A stretch of 64,000 nt of DNA from Clostridium estertheticum (GCF_026650985.1 NZ_CP086239.1:3410001-3474000); one strand, 5' to 3'; shown: positions 29,195 through 38,087, numbered from the stretch's first letter. Program-made: numbers and translations. The notes: generated from the sequence alone by a model not told the origin.

Positions 29195-29210
29195 TGGCAT
29201 GATATTTGCT
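29195..29210 (+). promoter_or_regulatory. Sigma-54 promoter of CoA-transferase 2 and gntP copy 1
   Basis: TGGCATGATATTTGCT has the GG-N10-GC spacing of a -24/-12 promoter and lies about 50 bases before the CoA-transferase 2 start codon, as at copy 1. Confidence 0.9.
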
Positions 29211-29261
29211 ATTTATAATTATGAAAAGCTTTACCAACAATCTAATGAAGGGGGTTAAAAA

Positions 29262-30815
29262 ATGAATAAAATTATGTCTAGTTATGACGCGATTGCTTTA
29301 ATCAAAAATGGAGATACTGTTGCGGTTGGAGGATTTATCGGTTGCGGTCACCCTGAAGAATTAACAATAAAAATCAATGAATCTTTTCTTGAAAAAGGAC
29401 TTCCTAATAACTTAACTTTAGTATATGCAGCTGGGCAAGGAGACTCAAAAGATAAGGGTTTAAATCGTCTTGGCGTGGAGGGTTTAGTTTCAAAGGTAAT
29501 AGGTGGTCACTGGGGACTCGCTCCCAAACTTGTAAAACTAGCTATTGAAAATAAAATTCAGGCTTATAATCTTCCTCAAGGTGTAATATCTCACCTATAT
29601 CGAGATATTGCAGCAGGTAAACCTGGAACTATAACTCATGTTGGCTTAAAAACTTTTGTTGATCCTAGAATTGACGGGGGCAAGTTAAACGATATCACGA
29701 AAGAAGACATAGTTAAGGTTATAGAAATTGATAATAAGGAATATTTGTTTTATAAAGCTTTCCCTATAAATGTGACACTTCTTAGGGCTTCTTATGCTGA
29801 TGAGTTTGGGAATGCCACTATGGAAAAAGAAGCGGTAACACTTGATGGTTTATCTATGGCTCAAGCAGCTAAAAATTCTGGTGGGATTGTAATACTTCAA
29901 GTTGAGAAAATTGTAGCAAATGGCACCCTTGATCCAAGAAAAGTTAAAATCCCAGGAATACTTGTGGATGCTATTGTGATTTCAAAACCTGAAAATCATA
30001 TGCAAACCTATGCAGAGCAATATAATCCATCTTATAACGGTGAAATAAAAATGGCACTTACTAATATCCCTGGACTTAAACTAGATGAACGAAAAATAAT
30101 ATCAAGAAGAGCTGCAATGGAACTTATTCCCAATGCTATTACTAATCTTGGAATAGGTGTACCTGAAGGAATATCAATGGTAGCAAACGAAGAAGGAATT
30201 GGGAGTGATCTTAAAGTTACTTTGGAGTCAGGCCCAATAGGTGGAATCCCCGCAGGTGGATTAAGTTTTGGAGCTTCAATAAATCCTGAAAGCATACTAG
30301 ATCAAAGTAACCAATTTGATTTCTATGATGGTGGTGGACTTGATATAGCATTCCTAGGTCTTGCTCAATGCGACGAAACCGGGAACATTAATGTAAGTAA
30401 ATTTGGGCCTAAAATCGCAGGTTGTGGTGGTTTTATTAATATAACTCAAAACTCTAAAAAAGTTGTTTTCTGTGGGACTTTTACAGCAGGTGGCTTAAAA
30501 ATTGAAATTCTTGATGGAAAATTAAACATAATTCAAGAAGGTAGATCTAACAAATTTGTTAAAAATGTTGAACAAATCACTTTTAGTGGAGAATATGCCG
30601 TAGATGTCTCCCAACCAGTTTTATACATTACCGAAAGAGCAGTTTTTAGATTAACTAAAGAAGGCGTTACTTTAGAGGAAATCGCTCCTGGTGTTGATCT
30701 TCAAAAGGATATTTTAGATAAAATGAATTTTACTCCAATTATATCTAAAAACCTAAAACTAATGGATTTGAGAATATTTAATGAAGGTATTATAGGTCTT
30801 AAATTAGCCAATTAA
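29262..30815 (+). CDS. Acetate/propionate-type CoA-transferase, copy 2 (YdiF/Pct family)
   Basis: The 517-residue enzyme has the same domain order and catalytic region (VTLESGPIGGIPAGG, catalytic glutamate) as copy 1 and should transfer CoA to a short carboxylic acid. It is closer to copy 3 than to copy 1; for example copies 2 and 3 share GGFIGCGHPEELTIKI. AGGGGG precedes the ATG. Here the partner is a permease gene (gntP copy 1, 106 bases downstream) instead of a hydratase. It is expected to be driven by the sigma-54 promoter at 29195-29210. The three copies may differ in acid specificity or simply raise dosage. Confidence 0.92.
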   Translation: MNKIMSSYDAIALIKNGDTVAVGGFIGCGHPEELTIKINESFLEKGLPNNLTLVYAAGQGDSKDKGLNRLGVEGLVSKVIGGHWGLAPKLVKLAIENKIQAYNLPQGVISHLYRDIAAGKPGTITHVGLKTFVDPRIDGGKLNDITKEDIVKVIEIDNKEYLFYKAFPINVTLLRASYADEFGNATMEKEAVTLDGLSMAQAAKNSGGIVILQVEKIVANGTLDPRKVKIPGILVDAIVISKPENHMQTYAEQYNPSYNGEIKMALTNIPGLKLDERKIISRRAAMELIPNAITNLGIGVPEGISMVANEEGIGSDLKVTLESGPIGGIPAGGLSFGASINPESILDQSNQFDFYDGGGLDIAFLGLAQCDETGNINVSKFGPKIAGCGGFINITQNSKKVVFCGTFTAGGLKIEILDGKLNIIQEGRSNKFVKNVEQITFSGEYAVDVSQPVLYITERAVFRLTKEGVTLEEIAPGVDLQKDILDKMNFTPIISKNLKLMDLRIFNEGIIGLKLAN

Positions 30816-30921
30816 TAAATACAGTCTTTGGAATAATAATATTGATATAATTTTTGCTAAAACATAAGGAGTAAACAGTTAAAAAAAGAGAATAAAATTT
30901 TAATTAATGGAGGTTTTATAA

Positions 30922-32319
30922 ATGTTAGGAGTTTTCGGTATCATATTAAGTCTATGTCTATTAATGTTTATGGCATATAAGGGTTTCTCTGTCATTGTCT
31001 TTGCCCCTATTTTTGCACTACTCGCTGCTTTATTTTCTGGAATGGCTATTTTGCCGACATACACAGAAATATTCCTTCCTAATCTCGGTAAGTATGTAAC
31101 AATTTATTTTCCATTCTTTCTATTGGGAGCAATATTTGGAAAAACAATGGAACAATCGGGTGCGGCAAAATCCATTGCCAAAACTATAGTAGAAAAATTA
31201 GGGAAAAAGAGAGCAATACTCTCAGTAGTTTTATCAGCAGCTATACTTACTTATGGCGGTGTAAGCCTTTTCGTTGTAGCATTTGCAGTGTATCCATTTG
31301 CAGCATCTATTTTTAAAGAAGCAGACATTCCAAAACGACTTGTTCCAGGCACAATTGCACTTGGTGCCTTTACATTTACTATGGATTCGCTTCCAGGAAC
31401 ACCACAGATTCAGAACTCAATTCCAATGAAGTTTTTTAATACAGATCTTTACGCAGCACCTGTTATGGGAATACTCGGAGCAATTATTATTATGACATGT
31501 GGTATTACCTATTTGGAGTGGCGTAAACGTAAAGCGCAAGCAGCTGGAGAAGGCTATGGCGATAACCATACTAATGAACCTATTATGGTTGAAGATGATA
31601 GTTTGCCAAATGCATTTTTATCAGCATTACCATTAGTTTCTGTGCTAGTTGTAACTCTTATTTTGCAAAAATTAGTTTTCCCACATTGGGATATTATGTC
31701 TTGGGTAACTAAAAAACCTTACAATATGTTATCAGCTGGTGTCGTAGGAACAATGAATAACTGGGCACTCATGATTTCACTTATCGTAGGAATTCTTCTT
31801 GCAATGCTTATTAATCCTAAACGTATGCAAGGTAATTTAGCTAAGGCTATCAATGCTGGTGCTATTGGTTCTCTTTTAGCAGTTATAAATACGGCATCTG
31901 AAGTAGGTTTTGGTAATGTTATAAAAACACTACCAGGTTTTCAATCTATAGCTCATGCTTTAACAAATATAAATCCTCATGGTAGTCCATTACTATCTGA
32001 AGCAGTTACAGTAAATGTTCTATCAGGAGTAACTGGCTCCGCTTCCGGTGGTATGAGTATAGCCCTTGATACTTTTGGTAAACACTACTTACAATGGGCA
32101 TCAAATACTGGTATAAGCCCTGAATTACTCCATCGAGTTGCTGCTATGGCATCTGGAGGAATGGATACATTACCTCATAATGGAGCAGTTATTACACTCC
32201 TAGGAATTTCAGGTTTAACACATAAACAAGCATATAAAGATATATTTGCTATTACTCTCCTTAAGACAGGAACATGTTTCTTTCTAATTGGATTACAATC
32301 AATTTTACATTTTGTTTAA
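30922..32319 (+). CDS. GntP family permease, copy 1
   Basis: The 465-residue membrane protein has 12 or more predicted helices and GntP-family features such as FPFFLLGAIFGKTMEQSGAA, LTYGGVSLFVVAFAVYPFA, DSLPGTPQIQNSIP and SGVTGSASGGMSIAL. GntP proteins import organic acids (gluconate; some members take hydroxy acids) by proton symport. Placed between CoA-transferase genes, it most likely brings in the carboxylic acid that they activate. TGGAGG precedes the ATG. It is followed by a strong terminator. Substrate is inferred; 3-hydroxybutyrate is my leading candidate and gluconate is unlikely in this setting. Confidence 0.9.
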   Translation: MLGVFGIILSLCLLMFMAYKGFSVIVFAPIFALLAALFSGMAILPTYTEIFLPNLGKYVTIYFPFFLLGAIFGKTMEQSGAAKSIAKTIVEKLGKKRAILSVVLSAAILTYGGVSLFVVAFAVYPFAASIFKEADIPKRLVPGTIALGAFTFTMDSLPGTPQIQNSIPMKFFNTDLYAAPVMGILGAIIIMTCGITYLEWRKRKAQAAGEGYGDNHTNEPIMVEDDSLPNAFLSALPLVSVLVVTLILQKLVFPHWDIMSWVTKKPYNMLSAGVVGTMNNWALMISLIVGILLAMLINPKRMQGNLAKAINAGAIGSLLAVINTASEVGFGNVIKTLPGFQSIAHALTNINPHGSPLLSEAVTVNVLSGVTGSASGGMSIALDTFGKHYLQWASNTGISPELLHRVAAMASGGMDTLPHNGAVITLLGISGLTHKQAYKDIFAITLLKTGTCFFLIGLQSILHFV

Positions 32320-32333
32320 TTATTAAATACAAG

Positions 32334-32446
32334 TGTATTTTTAATGAACGGTATTCTTAAATCTTAAGAATACCGTTCATTTTGCGTTATCATACCCTAT
32401 TTTTTTAAAATTGTTTTTAATTTCTTTTCCTGGTAATAATATTTCC
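32334..32446 (+). promoter_or_regulatory. Degenerate, shortened sigma-54 control region upstream of CoA-transferase 3
   Basis: Equivalents of sites 1 and 2 occur 41 bp apart but are damaged: TGTATTTTTAATGAAC (32334-32349) and GTTCATTTTGCGTTAT (32375-32390). No third site is found. The promoter-like TGGTAATAATATTTCC (from 32431) has lost the GC and has altered spacing. The first site is 98 bp from the GG instead of 191 bp, consistent with a deletion of about 93 bp. Confidence 0.6.
32343..32385 (+). terminator. Terminator after gntP copy 1
   Basis: An 18-bp stem AATGAACGGTATTCTTAA (32343-32360) with 32364-32381 has an ATC loop and then TTTTG. It is the same stem as the one after the activator gene. 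Confidence 0.88.
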
Positions 32447-32499
32447 TCCTTATAATTAAAAGAAGTTTGACTAATAATACTATAAAAGGAGGTCTTAAA

Positions 32500-34059
32500 A
32501 TGAAAAAAGTTATGTCTAGCACTGACGCAATTTCTTTAATTAAAAACGGAGATACCGTCGCAGTGGGAGGTTTTATAGGTTGCGGACACCCTGAAGAATT
32601 AACTATAAAAATTAGTGAATGTTTTCTTGAAAAAGGCATTCCAAATAATTTAACCTTAGTTTATGCTGCTGGTCAGGGAGATTCAAAAGACAAAGGTCTG
32701 AATCATCTTGGCCACGAAGGTTTAGTTTCAAAGGTAATAGGTGGACACTGGGGACTTGCACCTAAACTTGTAAAACTGGCTATAGAGAATAAAATTCAGG
32801 CTTATAATCTTCCTCAAGGAGTAATATCTCACCTTTACCGAGATATCGCAGCAGGCAAACCTGGAACTATAACACATGTAGGCTTAAAAACTTTTGTAGA
32901 CCCCAGAATTGATGGTGGTAAACTAAACTCTGTGACTAAAGAAGACATAGTAAAAGTTATAGAAATTGATAATAAAGAATATTTATTTTATAAATCATTT
33001 CCAATAAATGTAACACTCATTCGTGCTTCTTATGCTGATGAGAATGGAAATGCAACTATGGAAAAAGAAGCTGTAACCCTTGATGGTTTATCTATGGCTC
33101 AAGCAGCCAAAAATTCTTCCGGAATTGTAATACTTCAAGTTGAGAAAATTGTAGCAAACGGTACCCTTGATCCACGAAAAGTTAAAATTCCAGGAATACT
33201 TGTGGATGCTATTGTTATTTCAAAACCGGAAAATCATATGCAAACCTACGCAGAGCAATATAATCCATCTTATAATGGAGAAATAAAAATGGCTCTTAGT
33301 GATATTTCTGGTTTAAAACTCGATGAGCGTAAAATAATATCAAGAAGGGCTGCAATGGAGCTTATCCCTAATGCTATTACTAACCTAGGAATAGGAGTAC
33401 CTGAAGGAATATCAATGGTTGCAAATGAAGAAGGAATAGCAAATGATCTTAAAGTTACTTTGGAATCAGGCCCAATAGGCGGAATCCCTGCTGGTGGATT
33501 AAGTTTTGGGGCTTCAATAAATCCTGAAAGCATACTTGATCAAAGTAACCAATTTGATTTCTATGATGGCGGAGGTCTTGATATAGCCTTCCTAGGCCTT
33601 GCTCAATGCGACGGAAAGGGTAATATTAATGTAAGTAAATTTGGTCCTAAAATTGCAGGTTGTGGCGGATTTATAAATATAACTCAAAATTCCAAAAAAG
33701 TTGTCTTTTGTGGAACTTTTACAGCAGGCGGTTTAAAAATTGAAATACAAAACGGAAAATTAAATATAATCCAAGAAGGTAAAACTAATAAGTTTATTAA
33801 AACCGTTGAACAAATAACCTTTAGCGCTGAGTATGCTTTAGATGTATCGCAGCCAGTTTTATACATTACTGAAAGAGCAGTTTTTAAATTAACTAAAGAA
33901 GGTGTTACTTTAGAAGAAATCGCTCCTGGTATTGATATGCAAAAGGATATTCTAGATAAAATGGATTTTGATCCTATTATGTCTAAAGATTTAAAATTGA
34001 TGGATAAAAAATTATTTAATGAAGGTATTGTAGGCATCAAATTAGCTAAAACTAAGTAA
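32500..34059 (+). CDS. Acetate/propionate-type CoA-transferase, copy 3 (YdiF/Pct family)
   Basis: This protein of about 519 residues is the third paralogue and has an intact catalytic region VTLESGPIGGIPAGG, so the protein itself looks functional. I start it at the ATG at 32500, which has AGGAGG 7 bases upstream; an in-frame TTG 11 codons earlier lacks a binding site. It forms a likely operon with gntP copy 2 and maoC copy 2. Its upstream control region is degenerate, so it may need another promoter or be weakly expressed. Small changes such as GIANDLK for GIGSDLK distinguish it from copy 2. Confidence 0.92.
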   Translation: MKKVMSSTDAISLIKNGDTVAVGGFIGCGHPEELTIKISECFLEKGIPNNLTLVYAAGQGDSKDKGLNHLGHEGLVSKVIGGHWGLAPKLVKLAIENKIQAYNLPQGVISHLYRDIAAGKPGTITHVGLKTFVDPRIDGGKLNSVTKEDIVKVIEIDNKEYLFYKSFPINVTLIRASYADENGNATMEKEAVTLDGLSMAQAAKNSSGIVILQVEKIVANGTLDPRKVKIPGILVDAIVISKPENHMQTYAEQYNPSYNGEIKMALSDISGLKLDERKIISRRAAMELIPNAITNLGIGVPEGISMVANEEGIANDLKVTLESGPIGGIPAGGLSFGASINPESILDQSNQFDFYDGGGLDIAFLGLAQCDGKGNINVSKFGPKIAGCGGFINITQNSKKVVFCGTFTAGGLKIEIQNGKLNIIQEGKTNKFIKTVEQITFSAEYALDVSQPVLYITERAVFKLTKEGVTLEEIAPGIDMQKDILDKMDFDPIMSKDLKLMDKKLFNEGIVGIKLAKTK

Positions 34060-34096
34060 ATGATCTAAAACAAAATATAATTAGGAGGTTTTTTTA

Positions 34097-35494
34097 ATGT
34101 TAGGAGTTTTCGGAATATTATTAAGTTTATGTCTATTGATGTTTATGGCATATAAAGGTTTTTCAGTTATTGTTTTTGCCCCTATTTTTGCACTACTAGC
34201 CGCTTTATTTTCTGGAATGGCTATTTTGCCCACGTATACAGAAATATTCTTGCCCAATCTTGGTAAATATATAACAATTTATTTTCCGTTCTTTCTGTTG
34301 GGCGCAATATTTGGAAAGACAATGGAACAGTCTGGAGCAGCAAAATCAATTGCAAAAACTATAGTCGAGAAATTAGGAAAAGAAAGAGCAATCCTCTCTG
34401 TAGTTTTATCAGCAGCTATCCTTACCTATGGTGGTGTAAGTTTATTTGTAGTAGCATTCGCGGTATATCCATTTGCAGCATCTATTTTTAAAGAAGCAGA
34501 TATCCCAAAACGTCTTGTCCCAGGAACTATTGCACTTGGTGCCTTTACATTTACTATGGATTCACTTCCTGGAACGCCACAAATTCAGAACTCCATCCCA
34601 ATGAAATTTTTCAATACAGATCTTTATGCAGCACCTGTAATGGGAATACTTGGAGCAATCATTATTATGACATCGGGTATGTTTTATTTGGAGTGGCGTA
34701 AACGTAAAGCACAAGCAGCTGGAGAAGGCTATGGTAAAAACCATACTAATGAACCTATTATAGTTAACGATGCTAGTCTGCCAAATGCATTTTTATCAGC
34801 ATTACCATTGGTTTCGGTACTAGTTGTAACCCTCATTCTGCAAAAATTAGTTTTTCCACATTGGGATATCATATCTTGGGTAACTAAGAAACCTTACAAT
34901 ATGTTATCAGCTGGTGTTGTAGGAACTATGAATAACTGGGCACTCATGATTTCACTTATTGTAGGAATTCTCCTTGCTATGCTTATCAATCCTAAACGTA
35001 TGCAAGGTAATTTAGCTAAAGCTATCAATGCTGGTGCTATCGGTTCTCTTTTGGCCGTTATAAATACGGCGTCCGAAGTAGGTTTCGGTAATGTTATAAA
35101 AACACTACCAGGTTTTCAATCTATTGCCCATGCTTTAACAAATATAAATCCTCATGGTAGCCCATTACTATCTGAAGCAGTTACAGTGAATGTTCTATCT
35201 GGAGTAACAGGCTCCGCATCAGGTGGAATGAGTATTGCCCTGGATACATTTGGTAAGCACTACTTAGCTTGGGCATCAAGTACTGGTATAAGCCCTCAAT
35301 TGCTTCATAGAGTTGCTGCAATGGCATCTGGTGGAATGGATACACTACCTCATAATGGAGCCGTTATTACACTCCTAGGCATTGCAGGTTTAACACACAA
35401 ACAAGCTTATAAAGATATATTTGCGATTACTCTCCTTAAGACAGGAACATGTTTCCTTCTCATTGGATTACAATCAATTATTCATTTTGTATAA
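34097..35494 (+). CDS. GntP family permease, copy 2
   Basis: The 465-residue multi-helix permease is nearly identical to copy 1 (about 17 changes), with the main differences in a cytoplasmic loop after the fifth or sixth helix (GKNHTNEPIIVNDAS against GDNHTNEPIMVEDDS). TAGGAGG precedes the ATG, 37 bases after CoA-transferase 3. It probably imports the same organic acid. maoC copy 2 follows after 29 bases. Confidence 0.9.
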   Translation: MLGVFGILLSLCLLMFMAYKGFSVIVFAPIFALLAALFSGMAILPTYTEIFLPNLGKYITIYFPFFLLGAIFGKTMEQSGAAKSIAKTIVEKLGKERAILSVVLSAAILTYGGVSLFVVAFAVYPFAASIFKEADIPKRLVPGTIALGAFTFTMDSLPGTPQIQNSIPMKFFNTDLYAAPVMGILGAIIIMTSGMFYLEWRKRKAQAAGEGYGKNHTNEPIIVNDASLPNAFLSALPLVSVLVVTLILQKLVFPHWDIISWVTKKPYNMLSAGVVGTMNNWALMISLIVGILLAMLINPKRMQGNLAKAINAGAIGSLLAVINTASEVGFGNVIKTLPGFQSIAHALTNINPHGSPLLSEAVTVNVLSGVTGSASGGMSIALDTFGKHYLAWASSTGISPQLLHRVAAMASGGMDTLPHNGAVITLLGIAGLTHKQAYKDIFAITLLKTGTCFLLIGLQSIIHFV

Positions 35495-35523
35495 TAGATC
35501 AAAAATAAAAGGAGGAGTTTTTA

Positions 35524-35940
35524 ATGAAAGGTTTAACAATGAAAGAACTAAATATAGGTGATAAAGACTCTTTTGAAAAAACTATAAGTGAATCTGATGT
35601 ATATCTTTATGCCGGAATAACCGGAGATTTAAATCCTGCTCATATAAACCAAAGGGAAGCTGAAACAACAATGTTCAAAGGCAGAATTGCACATGGAATG
35701 TTAACAGCAGGTTTTGTGTCTGCAGTACTCGGCATGAAATTGCCAGGACCAGGCACTATTTATCTAGGTCAAGAACTCAGATTTACAGCACCAGTTAGAT
35801 TTGGAGATACTATAAAAGCTGAAGTTGAAGTTATAGAAAGAAAGGAAGAAAAAAATATTATGAAATTGAGTACAACATGTACTAATCAAGATGGTGTTGT
35901 TGTTCTTAAAGGTGTTGCAACTGTTATGCCACCTAAATAA
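35524..35940 (+). CDS. MaoC-like (R)-specific enoyl-CoA hydratase, copy 2
   Basis: The 138-residue PhaJ-type hydratase differs from copy 1 only in the stretch near residues 102-120 (VEVIERKEEK and STTCTNQ against VVVIEKKEEK and STICTNQ). The catalytic GDLNPAHIN and GRIAHGM motifs are unchanged. GGAGGAG precedes the ATG. Silent differences are scattered through the DNA, so the duplication is not brand-new and the protein is under purifying selection (inference). It closes the CoA-transferase 3 operon and is followed by a bidirectional terminator. Confidence 0.9.
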   Translation: MKGLTMKELNIGDKDSFEKTISESDVYLYAGITGDLNPAHINQREAETTMFKGRIAHGMLTAGFVSAVLGMKLPGPGTIYLGQELRFTAPVRFGDTIKAEVEVIERKEEKNIMKLSTTCTNQDGVVVLKGVATVMPPK

Positions 35941-35973
35941 TGATTAATAATCATTTTCTAAAAATAGAATAAA

Positions 35974-36027
35974 TAATAGGGAATATACATAGATTTACTT
36001 TACTAAATCTACTTATATTCCCTATTA
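35974..36027. terminator. Bidirectional terminator after maoC copy 2
   Basis: An interrupted stem of about 23 bp has outer arms TAATAGGGAATATA (35974-35987) with 36014-36027 and inner arms TAGATTTA/TAAATCTA. It separates the convergent maoC copy 2 and MacB-like genes. Confidence 0.75.
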
Positions 36028-36117
36028 TTAAAATATATCTTCTTGTATAAGTTTTATCCCGATTTTCGTCCTAAAACAATAATAATGTATTTTCGAATTA
36101 TTGCTTACAGCTAAAAT

Positions 36118-37347
36118 CTATTCATATCGAAGTGCATCTATGGGATTTAATTTTGCAGCTTTTCTTGCAGGATAAATTCCAAAAAATATTCCGACTGCTG
36201 ATGAAAACAATATTGTTTCTAATATAACAAGGATGGAAACACTAGGGGTAATTCCCGCAAAGGATCCTATTATTTTAGCTGCAACTATACCAAGTGTCAT
36301 ACCTATAAGCCCCCCTATAAGAGCTAGTATTACGGATTCAGTTAAAAATTGAAATAATATAGCATTAGTGGTAGCCCCAATTGCTTTTCTAATACCAATC
36401 TCCTTTGTTCTCTCAGTTACAGAAACGAGCATTATATTCATAACTCCAATACCTCCAACCAAAAGAGATATCGCAGCTACTGCACTAAGGAATGCTGTGA
36501 AAATCCCTAAAACTTGATTAATTGACTCAAGCATACTAGCCGAATTGGTAGCCTTATAAAGGTCTAAAGTTTTGTTATCATGTTTAGCCTGAAGAATTTT
36601 CAAGGCTTCATTTCCAGTTTCCACAGAATTCGCTTGTGAATTAGATGTCATAGTAAGAGTTGATATATTAAAATCTAATGGAAATAGTGTTTCAAGAAAT
36701 GTAATTGGTACTGTTACAAGTGTTGGTGTACTGTCACCACTTCTGCTACGTGGTCCACTACTACCGCCAAACATGCTACTTGCTTTTGAAACACCAACAA
36801 CAGTTGCACTTTTACTAGAAGCTACTGGTCCTAATTTAAATGATTTGCCTACAGCATCATCAGTCCCAAATAGCGCCTTTGCTGAAGTTTGATCAATTAC
36901 TGCAACTGCCTTACCTTCTTCAACTTCTCTCTCATTTAAAAATCTTCCATATACAATTTCTACATTACTTATTAATGAATAATCCGTATTAACTCCGGTA
37001 ACATTTGCTGTATTAGTCTTTGTATCAGTTCTCGCTGTTCCTTTTTTTGAAACAGTTGGAGAAATATACTTAGCAGTACTTACTCTATTTTTTATTTGCT
37101 TCACATCATCAAGTGTAAAATAATCACTTATTTGCTCTACTTTCGATGGATCCACATTTAGAGTAACTGTATTTGACCCCATTTTAGCAAATTCATCTCC
37201 AATATAATTTTTCCCTCCATTACCAAGTGCAACAATAGTAATTACTGAGCTTATACCTATTATAATTCCTAGCATTGTGAGAAAAGATCTCATTTTATTT
37301 GATAAAATACTGGATATAGCCATTTTGAGACTCTCTAAAATATTCAT
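36118..37347 (-). CDS. MacB/FtsX-type ABC transporter permease
   Basis: The 409-residue protein has a cytoplasmic N-terminal segment, one transmembrane helix near residues 20-42, a large extracellular MacB-PCD domain and three C-terminal helices of the FtsX fold (VGGIGVMNIMLVSVTERTKE is the hallmark). Together with the ATPase and membrane-fusion protein encoded upstream it makes a MacAB-like tripartite system adapted to a Gram-positive cell, probably exporting or extracting peptides, antibiotics or lipids. The extracellular domain has a glycine/serine-rich loop (FGGSSGPRSRSGDS). The gene is last in the operon. Confidence 0.93.
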   Translation of the reverse strand: MNILESLKMAISSILSNKMRSFLTMLGIIIGISSVITIVALGNGGKNYIGDEFAKMGSNTVTLNVDPSKVEQISDYFTLDDVKQIKNRVSTAKYISPTVSKKGTARTDTKTNTANVTGVNTDYSLISNVEIVYGRFLNEREVEEGKAVAVIDQTSAKALFGTDDAVGKSFKLGPVASSKSATVVGVSKASSMFGGSSGPRSRSGDSTPTLVTVPITFLETLFPLDFNISTLTMTSNSQANSVETGNEALKILQAKHDNKTLDLYKATNSASMLESINQVLGIFTAFLSAVAAISLLVGGIGVMNIMLVSVTERTKEIGIRKAIGATTNAILFQFLTESVILALIGGLIGMTLGIVAAKIIGSFAGITPSVSILVILETILFSSAVGIFFGIYPARKAAKLNPIDALRYE

Positions 37348-37394
37348 AACTGCCCTCCATTTTATCGCGAAAATATTTACTCGTAATATATTAT

Positions 37395-38087
37395 TTATAA
37401 TATTGTTCTTCCTGAAACAGGGTAGTCATCAACTATTTTTCCATCTAGGAATCTTACAATTCTTTTCGCACATTTTGCTATATCATCTTCATGTGTAACC
37501 ATTAAAATAGTAGCACCATCCGCATTTAACTTTTGAAATATTTTCATGATTTCAATTGATGATTTTGTATCTAGATTACCCGTTGGTTCGTCTGCCATAA
37601 TAACTGCAGGGTTGTTAACCATTGCTCTTGCAATTGCAACCCTTTGTTTTTGTCCACCAGATATTTCATTAGGCCTATGTTTAATTCTGTCACTAAGACC
37701 AACCTTTTCAAGTGCAATAAGTGCCCTATCCTTTCGTTCTTTTGCGGGTATTCCTGCATAAAGCATTGGAAGCATAACATTTTCAAGTACTGATATCCTT
37801 GGGAGTAGATTAAATGCTTGAAATACAAATCCTATCTCTTTATTTCTTATTAATGCGAGTTGATTATCGTCAAGATTGGAGACATCCAGGCCGTTTAAAA
37901 AATATGTACCACCATCCATTCTGTCCAAGCATCCTAAAATATTCATAAAAGTTGATTTTCCAGAACCTGAAGGTCCCATTATTGCAGTAAATTCACCTTT
38001 TTCAATTTTAAGGCTTACCGATTTAAGTGCAGTAAAATCAATATCTCCAGTTATGTATCTTTTTAATACATCCTTTACTTCTATCAT
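37395..38087 (-). CDS. MacB/LolD-type ABC transporter ATPase
   Basis: The 230-residue ATPase powers the MacB-like permease. Motifs: Walker [11 protein letters not shown]-loop [11 protein letters not shown], signature ISGGQKQR, Walker [14 protein letters not shown] and switch histidine VTHEDD. The final ATG overlaps the stop codon of the upstream membrane-fusion gene by one base (TAATG), so translation is coupled. The family's extra helix segment [15 protein letters not shown] is present. Confidence 0.95.
   Translation of the reverse strand: MIEVKDVLKRYITGDIDFTALKSVSLKIEKGEFTAIMGPSGSGKSTFMNILGCLDRMDGGTYFLNGLDVSNLDDNQLALIRNKEIGFVFQAFNLLPRISVLENVMLPMLYAGIPAKERKDRALIALEKVGLSDRIKHRPNEISGGQKQRVAIARAMVNNPAVIMADEPTGNLDTKSSIEIMKIFQKLNADGATILMVTHEDDIAKCAKRIVRFLDGKIVDDYPVSGRTIL

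Larger units (their letters stand above)
29262..32319 (+). repeat. Direct repeat unit A: CoA-transferase 2 plus gntP copy 1
   Basis: This segment and 32500-35494 encode the same gene pair in the same order and are highly similar at protein and DNA level. The two GntP proteins differ at about 17 of 465 positions by my count. The unit is a tandem duplication, with CoA-transferase 1 and the two maoC genes as further copies of the same building blocks. Confidence 0.85.
32500..35494 (+). repeat. Direct repeat unit B: CoA-transferase 3 plus gntP copy 2
   Basis: Second copy of the pair found at 29262-32319, in the same orientation about 180 bases downstream. Unit B continues into maoC copy 2, whereas unit A has no hydratase; maoC copy 1 instead follows CoA-transferase 1. 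Confidence 0.85.

Noticed and set aside
26980-34059. Gluconate metabolism because of the GntP permeases
   Set aside because: There is no gluconate kinase or dehydratase nearby, and the permease genes are interleaved with CoA-transferase and hydratase genes.
29262-35494. Composite transposon as the cause of the CoA-transferase/gntP duplication
   Set aside because: No insertion sequences or terminal repeats flank the units; the repeated parts are the genes and their control hairpins, so recombination-based tandem duplication is simpler.
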